37,152 nt of DNA from Rhodocyclales bacterium (GTDB taxonomy: Bacteria > Pseudomonadota > Gammaproteobacteria > Burkholderiales > Rhodocyclaceae): positions 1-37,152 of the forward strand of contig JAPLQY010000045.1 of NCBI GenBank assembly GCA_026399475.1, read 5' to 3'. Positions 6,679 through 14,601 of this stretch are shown here, one piece after another; positions within the stretch are counted from its first letter, which is position 1; each line of letters starts with the position of its first letter. A model generated the notes under the pieces. That model worked only from the letters and a program-made list of their open reading frames with translations, was not told the DNA's origin and made no database searches. The position numbers and the translations under genes were made by a program.

Positions 6679-8952
6679 ATGAATCATCCCGCTGCTCCGG
6701 TTCTTCCTGTTGCCACCCCTGCCGTGCAGGCAGTCTATGTGCCTGTCGAACGGCCCGAGCACGATGCCGATCGTCTTGCGGAACAATTGCGGTTTTGGCG
6801 GCGGAGCATTTCGAAGCACAAGTGGAGCGCCCTGGGCCTTGCGGCAGCGATTGCATTGCTGACCACGCTGATTGTCTTCGTGATCCAGCCCACCTACCGG
6901 TCGACGGCGACACTGATGCTCGAATCGAACAAGAGCAAGGTGGTCAGCATCGAAGAAGTTTACAGCTCGATGAGCAGCAACCGGGAGTATTACCAGACGC
7001 AGGCCGAGATACTCAAGTCCGAAGAACTGGCCCGCCGTATCGTGGCCAAGATGAAACTGGTGGATCATCCGGCGCTGGACCCGCGCCAGCAGCAGGATAC
7101 CGGCTTGTCACTCAAGAAACTGCTGCCGGCTTCGTGGCTGGGTGAAGACGATGCCGGTAAGTATTCGCCGGCGAGCCTTCAGGCCGCTGTCATTGGCCGC
7201 GTCAAGAGAGAGTTGACCATCGAGCTGGTGCGCAACAGCCAACTGATCAAGATCAGCTACGAGAGCCATGACAAGGAATTTGCCGCCAACGCTGCAAACT
7301 GGTTTGCCGACGGCTTTATCGAGGCGGACATGGATGCCCGGCTGGCGATGACGCAGAAGGCCGGCTCGTGGTTGACCGAGAGGCTGACCGGATTGCGCAA
7401 GAAGCTGGAAGAGTCCGAGAAGTCCTTGCAGCAGTTCCGTGAGCGCGAGCGGATCATCGACGCCAAGGGCGTGGCGCAGAGCGGTGCGTCGAAGCAGCTC
7501 GAGCAGCTTTCCGGCGGACTGGTTGCGGCGCGACAGAAGAGGGCTGAAGCCGAGGCCGCCTACCAGCAGGTGCAAAGCGCGCAAAAGGCCAAGACGGACA
7601 TCGAGTCGATTCCGGCTATTCAGAAAAGTCCCATCTACCTTCAACTCAAGAGTGCGGAGTCGGGCGCCGAAAGCCGGCTGGCCGATGCGGCAAAGAAATA
7701 CGGACCGGATCATCCAAAGCGCCAGACGGCGGATGCCGAGTTTCGCGCGGCGCGCGAGAACACCAAGCGCCAGATCGACACGATTGTCACCAGCATCACC
7801 AAGGAATACGAACTGGCCCATGCCCAGGAGGTCTCGGTGGAACGCGCCCTGGCGCAAAGCAAGGGCGACATTCTGGGCATGAACCGCAAGGAATACGAGC
7901 TTGGCGTTCTCGAGCGCGAAGTGGCGTCGAACAAGAGCCTGTACGAGATGTTCACCACGCGCATGAAGGAAACCAACGTCGCCGGCGACCTGCAGTCGCC
8001 GATTGCCCGCGTCGTCGACCCGGCCGTGGTCAGCAGTTCCGCCTACAGTCCGAAGAAGTTCAGGATCATCGGCATTGCCTCAGTGGTCGGCCTGATCCTC
8101 GGTATCATGCTGGCATTGCTGCTCGAATACCTCGACAACACCATAAAATCTGCCGAGGATGTGGATACCAAGCTGCGCGAATCGCTGCTGGGCCAATTGC
8201 CGCGCATCAAGGGCAAGATCGAGACGGGAGATCTGCAGATCGCCTTCGTCAAGGACAAGGACCCCGGGTTCTCGGAGGCCATCCGCTCGATTCGAACCGG
8301 CGTCATGCTGTCCTCGATCGATGCACCGCACAAAGTACTGCTGGTGACGTCCTCGATCCCGGGCGAAGGCAAGACCTCGGTGGCGACCAACATGGCGCTG
8401 GCCCTGGGGCAGGTGCGCAAGGTCTGCCTGATCGATGCAGACATGCGCCGTCCCACCGTGGCCAAGGTGCTCGGCGTCGATACCAGCAGCAAGGGTCTGT
8501 CCAACATGGTCTCGGGTTCCGACCCGACGGCGGACTGCATGCACTTCAACAAGGAACTGGGCATCCACATCATACCCAGCGGCGTGGTTCCGCCCAATCC
8601 CCTGGAACTGCTTTCCTCCATACGGTTTGCCGAGGCCATGAAGTGGCTCGAGGAAAAATTCGATGTCATCATCATCGACAGCCCGCCGCTCCAGCTGGTC
8701 AGCGATCCGCTGATCCTGTCGCAGTTTTCCCATTCCGTGGTGTATGTCGTGAAGGCAGATTCCACGCCCTACCAGGTGGTGCTGGGCGGCCTCGAACGCC
8801 TGCGGGATGCAAAGGCCCATGTGCTCGGCATCGTCATAAACCAGATCGACAGGGAAAAGGCCGATCGCTACTACGGGTACGGAAAATACAGTGCCTATGG
8901 CTATGGCAAGCGATATAGCTACAGCAGCGGGTATTCTTCCAAGCGGACGTGA
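6679..8952 (+). CDS. Wzc-like polysaccharide co-polymerase / bacterial tyrosine autokinase
   Basis: 757 residues. The Wzz domain has TM1 at about 48-70 and TM2 at about 455-478, enclosing a long periplasmic coiled-coil region (about 230-400). The cytoplasmic BY-kinase domain carries Walker A SIPGEGKTS (about 558-567), Walker A' CLIDADMRRP (about 583-592) and Walker B VIIIDSPP (about 664-671). The C-terminus from about residue 730 is a Tyr cluster (YYGYGKYSAYGYGKRYSYSS), the autophosphorylation tail. Such PCP-2a proteins control chain length and couple polymerisation to the OPX channel in a phosphorylation cycle. In some relatives the membrane and kinase parts are separate genes; here they are fused. 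The phosphatase follows at once with a GTGA overlap. Confidence 0.95.
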   Translation: MNHPAAPVLPVATPAVQAVYVPVERPEHDADRLAEQLRFWRRSISKHKWSALGLAAAIALLTTLIVFVIQPTYRSTATLMLESNKSKVVSIEEVYSSMSSNREYYQTQAEILKSEELARRIVAKMKLVDHPALDPRQQQDTGLSLKKLLPASWLGEDDAGKYSPASLQAAVIGRVKRELTIELVRNSQLIKISYESHDKEFAANAANWFADGFIEADMDARLAMTQKAGSWLTERLTGLRKKLEESEKSLQQFRERERIIDAKGVAQSGASKQLEQLSGGLVAARQKRAEAEAAYQQVQSAQKAKTDIESIPAIQKSPIYLQLKSAESGAESRLADAAKKYGPDHPKRQTADAEFRAARENTKRQIDTIVTSITKEYELAHAQEVSVERALAQSKGDILGMNRKEYELGVLEREVASNKSLYEMFTTRMKETNVAGDLQSPIARVVDPAVVSSSAYSPKKFRIIGIASVVGLILGIMLALLLEYLDNTIKSAEDVDTKLRESLLGQLPRIKGKIETGDLQIAFVKDKDPGFSEAIRSIRTGVMLSSIDAPHKVLLVTSSIPGEGKTSVATNMALALGQVRKVCLIDADMRRPTVAKVLGVDTSSKGLSNMVSGSDPTADCMHFNKELGIHIIPSGVVPPNPLELLSSIRFAEAMKWLEEKFDVIIIDSPPLQLVSDPLILSQFSHSVVYVVKADSTPYQVVLGGLERLRDAKAHVLGIVINQIDREKADRYYGYGKYSAYGYGKRYSYSSGYSSKRT

Positions 8953-9686
8953 TCGACCTCCATTGCCATCTTCTTCCCGGGATCGATGATGGTCCTGAAG
9001 ATCTGGCATCTGCTTTGCGTCTTGCCCGTCATGCGGTCTCTTCGGGGATACGCGTTTCCGTCGTAACGCCCCACATGCATTCCGGGCGCTACGAGAACCG
9101 GGCGGCCAATATCCGCGACGCCGCGCAGAAATTTCAGCGCACCCTCGATGCAGAGAGCATTGCCCTGCAGATCCTGTCGGCTGCCGAGGTTCGGCTCGAT
9201 CACGAGATATTGTCCTGGGTAGCCGAGGAACAGATTCCCTATCTCGGCCAGTGGCAGGGCGAGCGCGTCATGCTGCTCGAGTTGCCGCATAGCCACGTTC
9301 CCGTCGGAGCCGACAAGCTGGTCGCCTGGCTGCGCAAGCAAAACATTCGGCCGATGATCGCGCACCCCGAGCGCAACAAGGACATCATGCGCAGCATCGA
9401 CAAACTGCTGCCGCTTGTCCAACTGGGGTGTTTGCTGCAAGTGACGGCAGGCGCGGTGGCCGGGACCTTCGGCGAATACGCGCAAGTGCGCGCCGCGGAG
9501 TTGCTGGCAAGGGGCTGGGTCACGGTGCTGGCCTCCGATGCCCACAACATGGAATCCAGGCCACCCGAGCTCGAACCCGGGCGCGCGGCGGCCGCCCTGA
9601 TCGTCGGCGAGGAAGAATCCTGGCAACTGGTCCGCCACCGGCCGGCCGCGATCATCGGTGCTGACCTCATTGCCGAAGGTTCGTGA
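8949..9686 (+). CDS. PHP-family protein-tyrosine phosphatase (CpsB/YwqE type)
   Basis: 245 residues, GTG start at 8949 overlapping the kinase stop (GTGA). Metal-binding PHP motifs are present in order: DLHCHLLPGIDDGP at the N-terminus, TPHMHSGRY, LELPHSH, AHPERN and ASDAHN. CpsB/YwqE/Wzb-analogue enzymes are manganese-dependent phosphatases that dephosphorylate the Tyr tail of the cognate BY-kinase, resetting the export cycle. Adjacent placement and translational coupling make the Wzc-like protein the obvious substrate. PHP phosphatases are best known from Gram-positives but also occur in proteobacterial exopolysaccharide loci in place of a low-molecular-weight Wzb. No further + strand polysaccharide gene follows until 14602. 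Confidence 0.92.
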   Translation: MIDLHCHLLPGIDDGPEDLASALRLARHAVSSGIRVSVVTPHMHSGRYENRAANIRDAAQKFQRTLDAESIALQILSAAEVRLDHEILSWVAEEQIPYLGQWQGERVMLLELPHSHVPVGADKLVAWLRKQNIRPMIAHPERNKDIMRSIDKLLPLVQLGCLLQVTAGAVAGTFGEYAQVRAAELLARGWVTVLASDAHNMESRPPELEPGRAAAALIVGEEESWQLVRHRPAAIIGADLIAEGS

Positions 9687-9750
9687 GATTCCCGTGCTCG
9701 CCGGCCCGTGCAGTCGCGATGTTGCTGCTCGCCGGAACGGTCAAATGCTT

Positions 9751-9814
9751 TCGCCAGCAAGCTGGCTCCTACGGCAATTCCTCATGCGGTCGGCCGTAGC
9801 GAGCTTGCTCGCGA
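9751..9814. repeat. REP-like inverted-repeat pair, copy 1
   Basis: Unit TCGCCAGCAAGCTGGCTCCT(AC) at 9751-9772 and unit GTAGCGAGCTTGCTCGCGA at 9796-9814 face each other across 23 bases. Each unit is itself palindromic in its core (AGCAAGCT, GCGAGCTTGCTCGC). Sequence and pairing match the REP/BIME elements well known from Pseudomonas. The second unit lacks the GAG present in copy 2. Confidence 0.8.
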
Positions 9815-9903
9815 TAAAAGAGCAAGCCAGAGAGATTAATGCAACTGCCTTGAGGTTGGCGCGGAGTATTTCGCTAGGCGTATCCTCCTTGTAGAATGCT
9901 CGC

Positions 9904-10338
9904 ATGCTACTTGCCATCCTTGCCGTCGCGCTGCTGATCGCAGTGTCTCCACCGCCACCCTATGCGCCGCCGAGTCTGGCGGGCTGCTCGCTGGCGCACG
10001 GCTTCGTGATTGGCGAAGCGCCGTCCTTCTCCGGCATGGTCGAGATTTGGGACTGCTCCGGCCGGACGATCGTCACCCTGAATCAGATCCGTGACCTGCC
10101 GGCCGAAGGCGGCCCGGTCACTCGCTATCACTTCAGCCCGTCACCCGGCCCGGGCGAGCGCCTGATGGGTTGCCGCGGTGAAGACGAGAACTTCGACGGT
10201 ACGATAGCGATCGCCGGCGCGGACGGCGGAGATCGGCCGGAATTGCGGCAAGCGTGGAAGGCGGATACCGAAAGATGGCAGTTCGTCCCAGGCATGCGGA
10301 CCGGCCTGATCTGTAACCGCGGACTGACCGTAAACTGA
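9904..10338 (+). CDS. Small exported protein of unknown function
   Basis: 144 residues starting MLLAILAVALLIAVS, a signal peptide or N-terminal anchor, followed by a Pro-rich stretch (PPPPYAPPSLAGC). The remainder is soluble-looking with four Cys in total (in AGCSLAH, WDCSGR, MGCRGE and LICNRG), which could form two disulfides in the periplasm. No family is recognised. It stands alone between two REP pairs, more than 200 bases after the phosphatase, and converges with the minus-strand ligase gene. No clear Shine-Dalgarno sequence precedes the ATG. The steady GC-rich codon use and sensible composition argue that it is real. Confidence 0.6.
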   Translation: MLLAILAVALLIAVSPPPPYAPPSLAGCSLAHGFVIGEAPSFSGMVEIWDCSGRTIVTLNQIRDLPAEGGPVTRYHFSPSPGPGERLMGCRGEDENFDGTIAIAGADGGDRPELRQAWKADTERWQFVPGMRTGLICNRGLTVN

Positions 10339-10380
10339 CCCTGGCCCGGCTAGTACGCTGACATGTTGAGTCCGGCGGCT

Positions 10381-10436
10381 GTAGGAGCGAGCTTGCTCGC
10401 GAAACACCGTCTGATCGCCAGCAAGCTGGCTCCTAC
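10381..10436. repeat. REP-like inverted-repeat pair, copy 2
   Basis: Unit GTAGGAGCGAGCTTGCTCGC(GA) at 10381-10402 and unit TCGCCAGCAAGCTGGCTCCT(AC) at 10415-10436 are separated by 12 bases. The order of the two unit types is the reverse of copy 1, so the two copies enclose the small ORF in mirror arrangement. It lies between two convergent genes, a typical REP position, and could fold into a long hairpin that ends or protects transcripts. Confidence 0.85.
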
Positions 10437-10483
10437 AACAGCCAAACCAAGCTCGCTCCACAGGGAATGCGCTTGACTGACCG

Positions 10484-11902
10484 CTAATCCGGTTCATCGT
10501 CGTCTGCGCGCCCATCCCGCCCAACACGGTGCTGGCGGCGCTCGAAGTTCAGCGCGACCCAGCACAGCGCCAGGATGAACATGAATGTCATGGCGTTGGC
10601 CGGGATCTGCAGGTTGAAGTCAGTGGTGCTGTGGATCAGGATCGCCGTGATGCCCATCGCGGCGCCGAAGGCCAGGCCGCGCGCCAGCGGATCACCCCTC
10701 TGATACTGGGCGCGAAGCGCGGCGAACAGTGAAAGCCCGACGACCAGCCCCAGCAGCACGATGCCGACGGCGCCTGTTTCGGCAAGGAACTGCACGTAGT
10801 CGTTGTGCGCGTGGGTCGGGGTGATGGGCACCTCCGGGCCGGTGAATCGCGGAAATACCGTGTGGTAGGACCCCAAGCCGGATCCGAACACGGGGAAGGC
10901 GCGCCACATCTCCAGCGTATGGCCGGCAATATCGGGGCGATCCTCGGTAGCCATGGTGGTCTTCTCGATCCGATCCACCACCTGGCTGGCGCCGAAATAG
11001 GACCCGATGATGACAACGTCGATCACGATCAGGCTCGCGATCAAAATCACCATCGAGCGCGTCGCCCGCCGGGAAAAGACCAGCCCGATCACGCCAGCCA
11101 CCAGCAGGCTGGAGAAGAATGCCGTGTTGCCCATGCGCGAACGCGACAGCACCAAGCCGATCACCATGCAAACCAGGGCCAGGCGCAGGCGCATGCGCGG
11201 ACTGAGGATCAGTTCCACCGCGTTGCGCATGAACTGCCGAAAACCATTTGCCCTCCTGCCCGTCAGTTGCGCGATCAGCATGCCCAGGCCGACGGCAAGG
11301 CACATCTCGAGGTAGCCGGCAAAGTGGTTGCGGTTCACGTAGGTGCCGTGCGCCCACTCACCACCGACCACGTCGAGAGCGTTGATGCCCCCATACAGCG
11401 CCTGGAAAAGGCCGGAGACGATCAGGGTGTAGGCAGCGATCTCGATGCGCCGACGGCTGTCGAGCAGGGCCAGCGTGAGCACGAAGAACATTACATAGGC
11501 TGTGCTCTTGAGAGCGCCGTGCAGACCGCCGTGGCGATCAAGCGTCAGCGGTGCGTAGGCCGGCACGTCCGGATACGCAGCCGCGGCATATGCATGCGCC
11601 GACTCCGGCGAAATTGCCGACAGCCAAACCATCGGCAGTGGTAACATCTGCATCCATACGTAGGCCAGCCACAGCGCGAGGCAAAGCAGGACCGGACGGG
11701 CTTCGCGTAGCACCGCAGAGGGCTCAGCCCTGCCGCGTGCAACCCGCGCCAGCCAGATGATTCCCAGCGCGAAGACCCAGAGTTCCATCACCCCCCAGGC
11801 CACGGGCCGATTGCTGCCGAAGGGCAGCGGCAGCCAGAGGATCAGCAGCAGGTAGGCGACGAACAGCGCAACGGGCGCCGGCCGCTTGCGGGAGGCACTC
11901 AT
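10484..11902 (-). CDS. O-antigen ligase / Wzy-family membrane protein
   Basis: 472 residues from ATG 11902. An upstream in-frame TTG at 11920 is possible, but 11902 gives an ATGA overlap with the preceding gene. About eleven hydrophobic segments are visible, with a large periplasmic loop containing the Wzy_C/WaaL-type segment FPRFTGPEVPITPTHAHNDYVQFLAETG; the His and surrounding residues are the conserved part of the family. Members either join undecaprenyl-linked glycan to an acceptor or act as polymerase. As the right-hand operon has its own polymerase candidate, a ligase or second polymerase role is equally possible. It is encoded on the minus strand with an exported TPR-like partner. Confidence 0.85.
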   Translation of the reverse strand: MSASRKRPAPVALFVAYLLLILWLPLPFGSNRPVAWGVMELWVFALGIIWLARVARGRAEPSAVLREARPVLLCLALWLAYVWMQMLPLPMVWLSAISPESAHAYAAAAYPDVPAYAPLTLDRHGGLHGALKSTAYVMFFVLTLALLDSRRRIEIAAYTLIVSGLFQALYGGINALDVVGGEWAHGTYVNRNHFAGYLEMCLAVGLGMLIAQLTGRRANGFRQFMRNAVELILSPRMRLRLALVCMVIGLVLSRSRMGNTAFFSSLLVAGVIGLVFSRRATRSMVILIASLIVIDVVIIGSYFGASQVVDRIEKTTMATEDRPDIAGHTLEMWRAFPVFGSGLGSYHTVFPRFTGPEVPITPTHAHNDYVQFLAETGAVGIVLLGLVVGLSLFAALRAQYQRGDPLARGLAFGAAMGITAILIHSTTDFNLQIPANAMTFMFILALCWVALNFERRQHRVGRDGRADDDEPD

Positions 11903-12573
11903 GGCGACATCCGCGGACAAGGCTGGCCGCCGGCCGCCACGGGTGCCTTGGCTGCCTTGGGGTCGCAGGCCAGTTCGGGACGGCTGTAGTCGCGGGCGAT
12001 CCGGTTGACCGATCCGGGGTCACGCCACACAGCGCGATCACGCATCTGCAGAATCCCCTCGTGCTGCGCGGGGCTCGCCCGATCCCACGCACCCAGCCCA
12101 AGCTGCAGGCCAAGAAGCAGTACCGGCGGCTCCCAGGGACCGTAGCGCGCCGACTGCTCCAGCGCAGTGAAGAACTCGGCATCGATCTCACCCAGGGATT
12201 GCTTGGTCAGGGCCAGGTTGATCCAGGTCTGGGAGGCCATCGGCCGCTGTTGCAGCGCCCGGCGGGAACTGGCGTGGCTTGCGCGCACAGCCGTCACCGC
12301 GACCTGGGGATCGGTGGCACCGCGCATCGTCTCGAATTGCATCGGGCCCATGAACTCGAGGGCCCAGGCGTTGCCCGGTGCGATCGCCAGGGCGCGCTCC
12401 AGCTTCTCGACGACTTGCGGCAGCGCATCCGCGTCCCGCCTGAACCCGGGACGTGACCACGCCTCGATTTCCAGCGCGGCGGTGTGGGTGTAGAGGTCCG
12501 ATAGCGCCTGGCGCGCGGCAAGGAAGGAAAGCGCGCAGAGGGCGGCAATCAGCAGGACCGACAGCCTGCGCAT
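11899..12573 (-). CDS. Membrane-anchored/exported TPR-like protein paired with the ligase
   Basis: 224 residues from ATG 12573, preceded by a clear GGAGG six bases upstream; a GTG at 12576 would add one residue. An N-terminal hydrophobic segment (RLSVLLIAALCALSFLAA) is followed by a helical region with TPR character (EKLERALAIAPGNAWALEFMG and SRRALQQRPMASQTWINLAL). No catalytic motif is seen. Its stop overlaps the ligase start by four bases, so the two are translated together; small TPR-like proteins beside O-antigen ligase-family genes are common in exopolysaccharide loci. A role in positioning or regulating the ligase is inference. Confidence 0.75.
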   Translation of the reverse strand: MRRLSVLLIAALCALSFLAARQALSDLYTHTAALEIEAWSRPGFRRDADALPQVVEKLERALAIAPGNAWALEFMGPMQFETMRGATDPQVAVTAVRASHASSRRALQQRPMASQTWINLALTKQSLGEIDAEFFTALEQSARYGPWEPPVLLLGLQLGLGAWDRASPAQHEGILQMRDRAVWRDPGSVNRIARDYSRPELACDPKAAKAPVAAGGQPCPRMSP

Positions 12574-12633
12574 CACCCCTCCGCCCCGCTTGGGGCTGTA
12601 TCTGTTTCAATCATCGGACGTTTCCTGCGGACG

Positions 12634-12661
12634 AAAAAAAACCCGGCGGCAATGCGCCGGG
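12634..12661 (-). terminator. Intrinsic terminator after the FecR-domain gene
   Basis: On the minus strand a CCCGGCG / CGCCGGG stem (12661-12655 and 12648-12642) with a six-base loop is followed by eight T (12641-12634). It lies about 20 bases after the stop of the FecR-domain gene and upstream of the TPR-like gene, which therefore needs its own promoter or read-through. Confidence 0.88.
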
Positions 12662-12681
12662 CTTTTCTTGCCACTACTCCG

Positions 12682-14304
12682 TCAGCAACCGCTCGGGCCG
12701 CAATTCGGGAGTGGTGGCGGGATGACAGGCACGACGACCGGCGCGGGAGCGGGCGCCGCGGGAGCAGGTGCGGGTGCTGGCGCCACAACGTTGACCGCTG
12801 CATTCCCGGCGTCGGCCGTTGCCGTCACCGTCGTCGTAACTGCGGTGTTGACCGAAGTCGTCGCCGCCGCGATCTGCGCTTGCGTGGCACCGGCCGCCGT
12901 CGCCGTGGTAGCCGCCGTGCTAGCCGTAGTGGCAGCCGCCGTCGCCGTATTGGCCGCCGTCGCCGACTGTGCCGCCGCCGCTGACGCCGCTTGCAGGCTG
13001 CCGGCACCGGTCGCCGAGGTGGAAGTCGCCACGATCGTCACCGCAGTCTGTGCCGCCGCCGCGATCGCCTGGGCAGATGCAGCGTTTGCCGCCGCCTGGG
13101 CTGCTGCAACCGCCACCGCCGCCGCCTGCGGCGTGGTCGCCGCCGCCGCCTGGGTGGCCGCAGTCTGCGCCTGCGCCGCTGCACTGTTTGCACTGGTCAC
13201 GGCCGCATTTGCAGCCGCGACCGTAGCGGTCGTCGCTGCCAAGGATGCGTTCACCATGGTGGTAATACCAGTGAAACTAAGAGCAGCGGTGACCCCAACT
13301 GCTTGTGCTTGCGCCTGGGCTGCGGCAAGAACAGCAGTTGACGATGCGCCTACGGGAAGTGCGGCGGGCTTCGTCGTAGCTGTCTGGACAAGTGTTGCGA
13401 TCGCCTGCTGGGTTGCTGCGAGCGCAGTCTGCTGGGCAGTTGTCGCAGCCGCCTGCGCAGCCGCAGCCTTGGCCGCCTCGGCCGCAGCCGTAGCGGATGC
13501 CTGGGCTTTCTCTGTTGCTGTGGCCGTCGGGCTGTCCGCCTTTGCCTTCGCCTCCACCGCCGCTTTCGCGGCCTGATCAGCCGCGGTCTTCGCGTCGGAA
13601 ACTGCCTTTGACGCCGCCGCCGCTGACTGCGTCACCACCGGGAAGTTGTTGGGCATGTTGAGGGCGGCAGCCACGTTGAGGAAGGCCTGCACTGCCGCGG
13701 GAGCACTTGCAATCGGGCTCACTGCGATGGATGTCGAGGTACCGAACTGCCCCTGGGCAACATTGACCGTGCCCAAACTGCTGGAGATCGACAGAGCTCC
13801 CTGTACCACCGAAGCGGCTGCCACCTGATTGTTCTCCACGAAAACCGAGATGTCGGTGCCGCGAATGCCGATGGTCGCCGTGCCCGCTGCCAGCCTCATG
13901 CCCTTGGGGTTGTTGGCTCCGATCAGGCCGGAGACGAAACGCAGGCCGCCCTTGAGGAAACTGAATGCCGCCGAACTGGTCTCGATGCTCTTCGGATTGT
14001 AGGCGTACTGATCGACGCGGAATGCCGAATTCTGCTGCAAGGCCGCCAACTGGCCGTCCTCGAACTTGAGGATCACCTTGCCGTCCTTGCCGGTGTCGAA
14101 GGTGGTGCCCGGCTGGAACGTATCGCCGGCCCGGACCGGCGCCGGGGCGCTGCCCTGTTTGGTCGCGGTGACGGTGCCCGACATTTCGTGCACGTAACCC
14201 GCTTGCGCCCAAACGGACGACGCACCGACAAGTGCGAACAGCGCCAGCAAGGCAAAGACAAACAACCGGTAGCCGGTTTTCAGACAGTTCATAGTGGTAT
14301 CCAT
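12682..14304 (-). CDS. Exported FecR-domain protein with very long Ala-rich tail
   Basis: 540 residues from ATG 14304 (a GTG at 14316 is also in frame; GGGTGA lies just upstream of 14304). A signal peptide (LFVFALLALFALVGASSVWA) is followed by a FecR domain at about residues 35-195: VRAGDTFQPGTTFDTGKDGK, KFEDGQLAALQQNSAFRVD and AAGTATIGIRGTDISVFVEN are characteristic. From about residue 205 to 500 the chain is low complexity, dominated by Ala with Thr, Gln, Val and Ser, with helix-forming spacing. The end is Pro/Ala-rich and closes with NCGPSGC. Here the FecR domain is exported, not an anti-sigma transmembrane protein; no sigma factor gene is nearby. It may be a cell-surface or periplasmic stalk or matrix protein (inference). 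A dedicated terminator follows. Confidence 0.85.
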   Translation of the reverse strand: MDTTMNCLKTGYRLFVFALLALFALVGASSVWAQAGYVHEMSGTVTATKQGSAPAPVRAGDTFQPGTTFDTGKDGKVILKFEDGQLAALQQNSAFRVDQYAYNPKSIETSSAAFSFLKGGLRFVSGLIGANNPKGMRLAAGTATIGIRGTDISVFVENNQVAAASVVQGALSISSSLGTVNVAQGQFGTSTSIAVSPIASAPAAVQAFLNVAAALNMPNNFPVVTQSAAAASKAVSDAKTAADQAAKAAVEAKAKADSPTATATEKAQASATAAAEAAKAAAAQAAATTAQQTALAATQQAIATLVQTATTKPAALPVGASSTAVLAAAQAQAQAVGVTAALSFTGITTMVNASLAATTATVAAANAAVTSANSAAAQAQTAATQAAAATTPQAAAVAVAAAQAAANAASAQAIAAAAQTAVTIVATSTSATGAGSLQAASAAAAQSATAANTATAAATTASTAATTATAAGATQAQIAAATTSVNTAVTTTVTATADAGNAAVNVVAPAPAPAPAAPAPAPVVVPVIPPPLPNCGPSGC

Positions 14305-14601
14305 GAATTCACCCACGAAATAATTTAAGAATCTAGGTCACCGGCGCGTGGCGCTGCAAAACCAATCCGCGCGATAGATAGACTACGTAGCATGCTTTTT
14401 ACCAAAAAAACGGTACTCCAACAAACTCAGATTCTAGCAGAAACAGGATACCACCTTCGGATGTTGCTTTTCCACCCCAAGGCAATCCCGGGGTAATCGC
14501 GTGAAGCTTATGCCAGGCCGAAGAGCTGAGCACCCACCGCGCACTACTGGACACCATGGATTGTTGCATAATGCGGACCTGATATTTCACTGAGTCGCCA
14601 C
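14305..14601. promoter_or_regulatory. Divergent intergenic region between FecR-domain gene and dehydrogenase
   Basis: Both flanking genes read outward, so promoters for the minus-strand FecR gene and for the long + strand operon should lie here. I see only weak candidates: TTGTTG (14561-14566) with TATTTC (14583-14588) at 16 bases on the + strand, and an AT-rich stretch near 14390-14410 on the minus strand. No operator-like repeat stood out. Confidence 0.45.

Noticed and set aside
9658..9894. 78-codon + strand ORF after the phosphatase
   Set aside because: It overlaps the phosphatase end and translates straight through a REP pair; composition looks random.
9751..10436. Possible CRISPR-like repeats
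   Set aside because: Only two copies, each an inverted pair and in opposite order, with a gene between them; this is REP/BIME structure, not direct repeats with spacers.
10805..11644. 279-codon + strand ORF within the ligase gene
   Set aside because: The product is His/Gln/Arg-rich without any fold signature, while the minus strand encodes a clear polytopic ligase-family protein.
12590..13576. 328-codon + strand ORF rich in Ala and Val
   Set aside because: It is the antisense image of the Ala-rich tail of the FecR-domain gene; GC-rich GCC repeats read as Ala-like codons on both strands and there is no ribosome binding site or family match.
12682..14304. FecR-type anti-sigma regulator of a TonB signalling system
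   Set aside because: No sigma factor or TonB-dependent receptor gene is nearby, and the protein starts with a signal peptide and ends in a long low-complexity tail instead of an anti-sigma domain.
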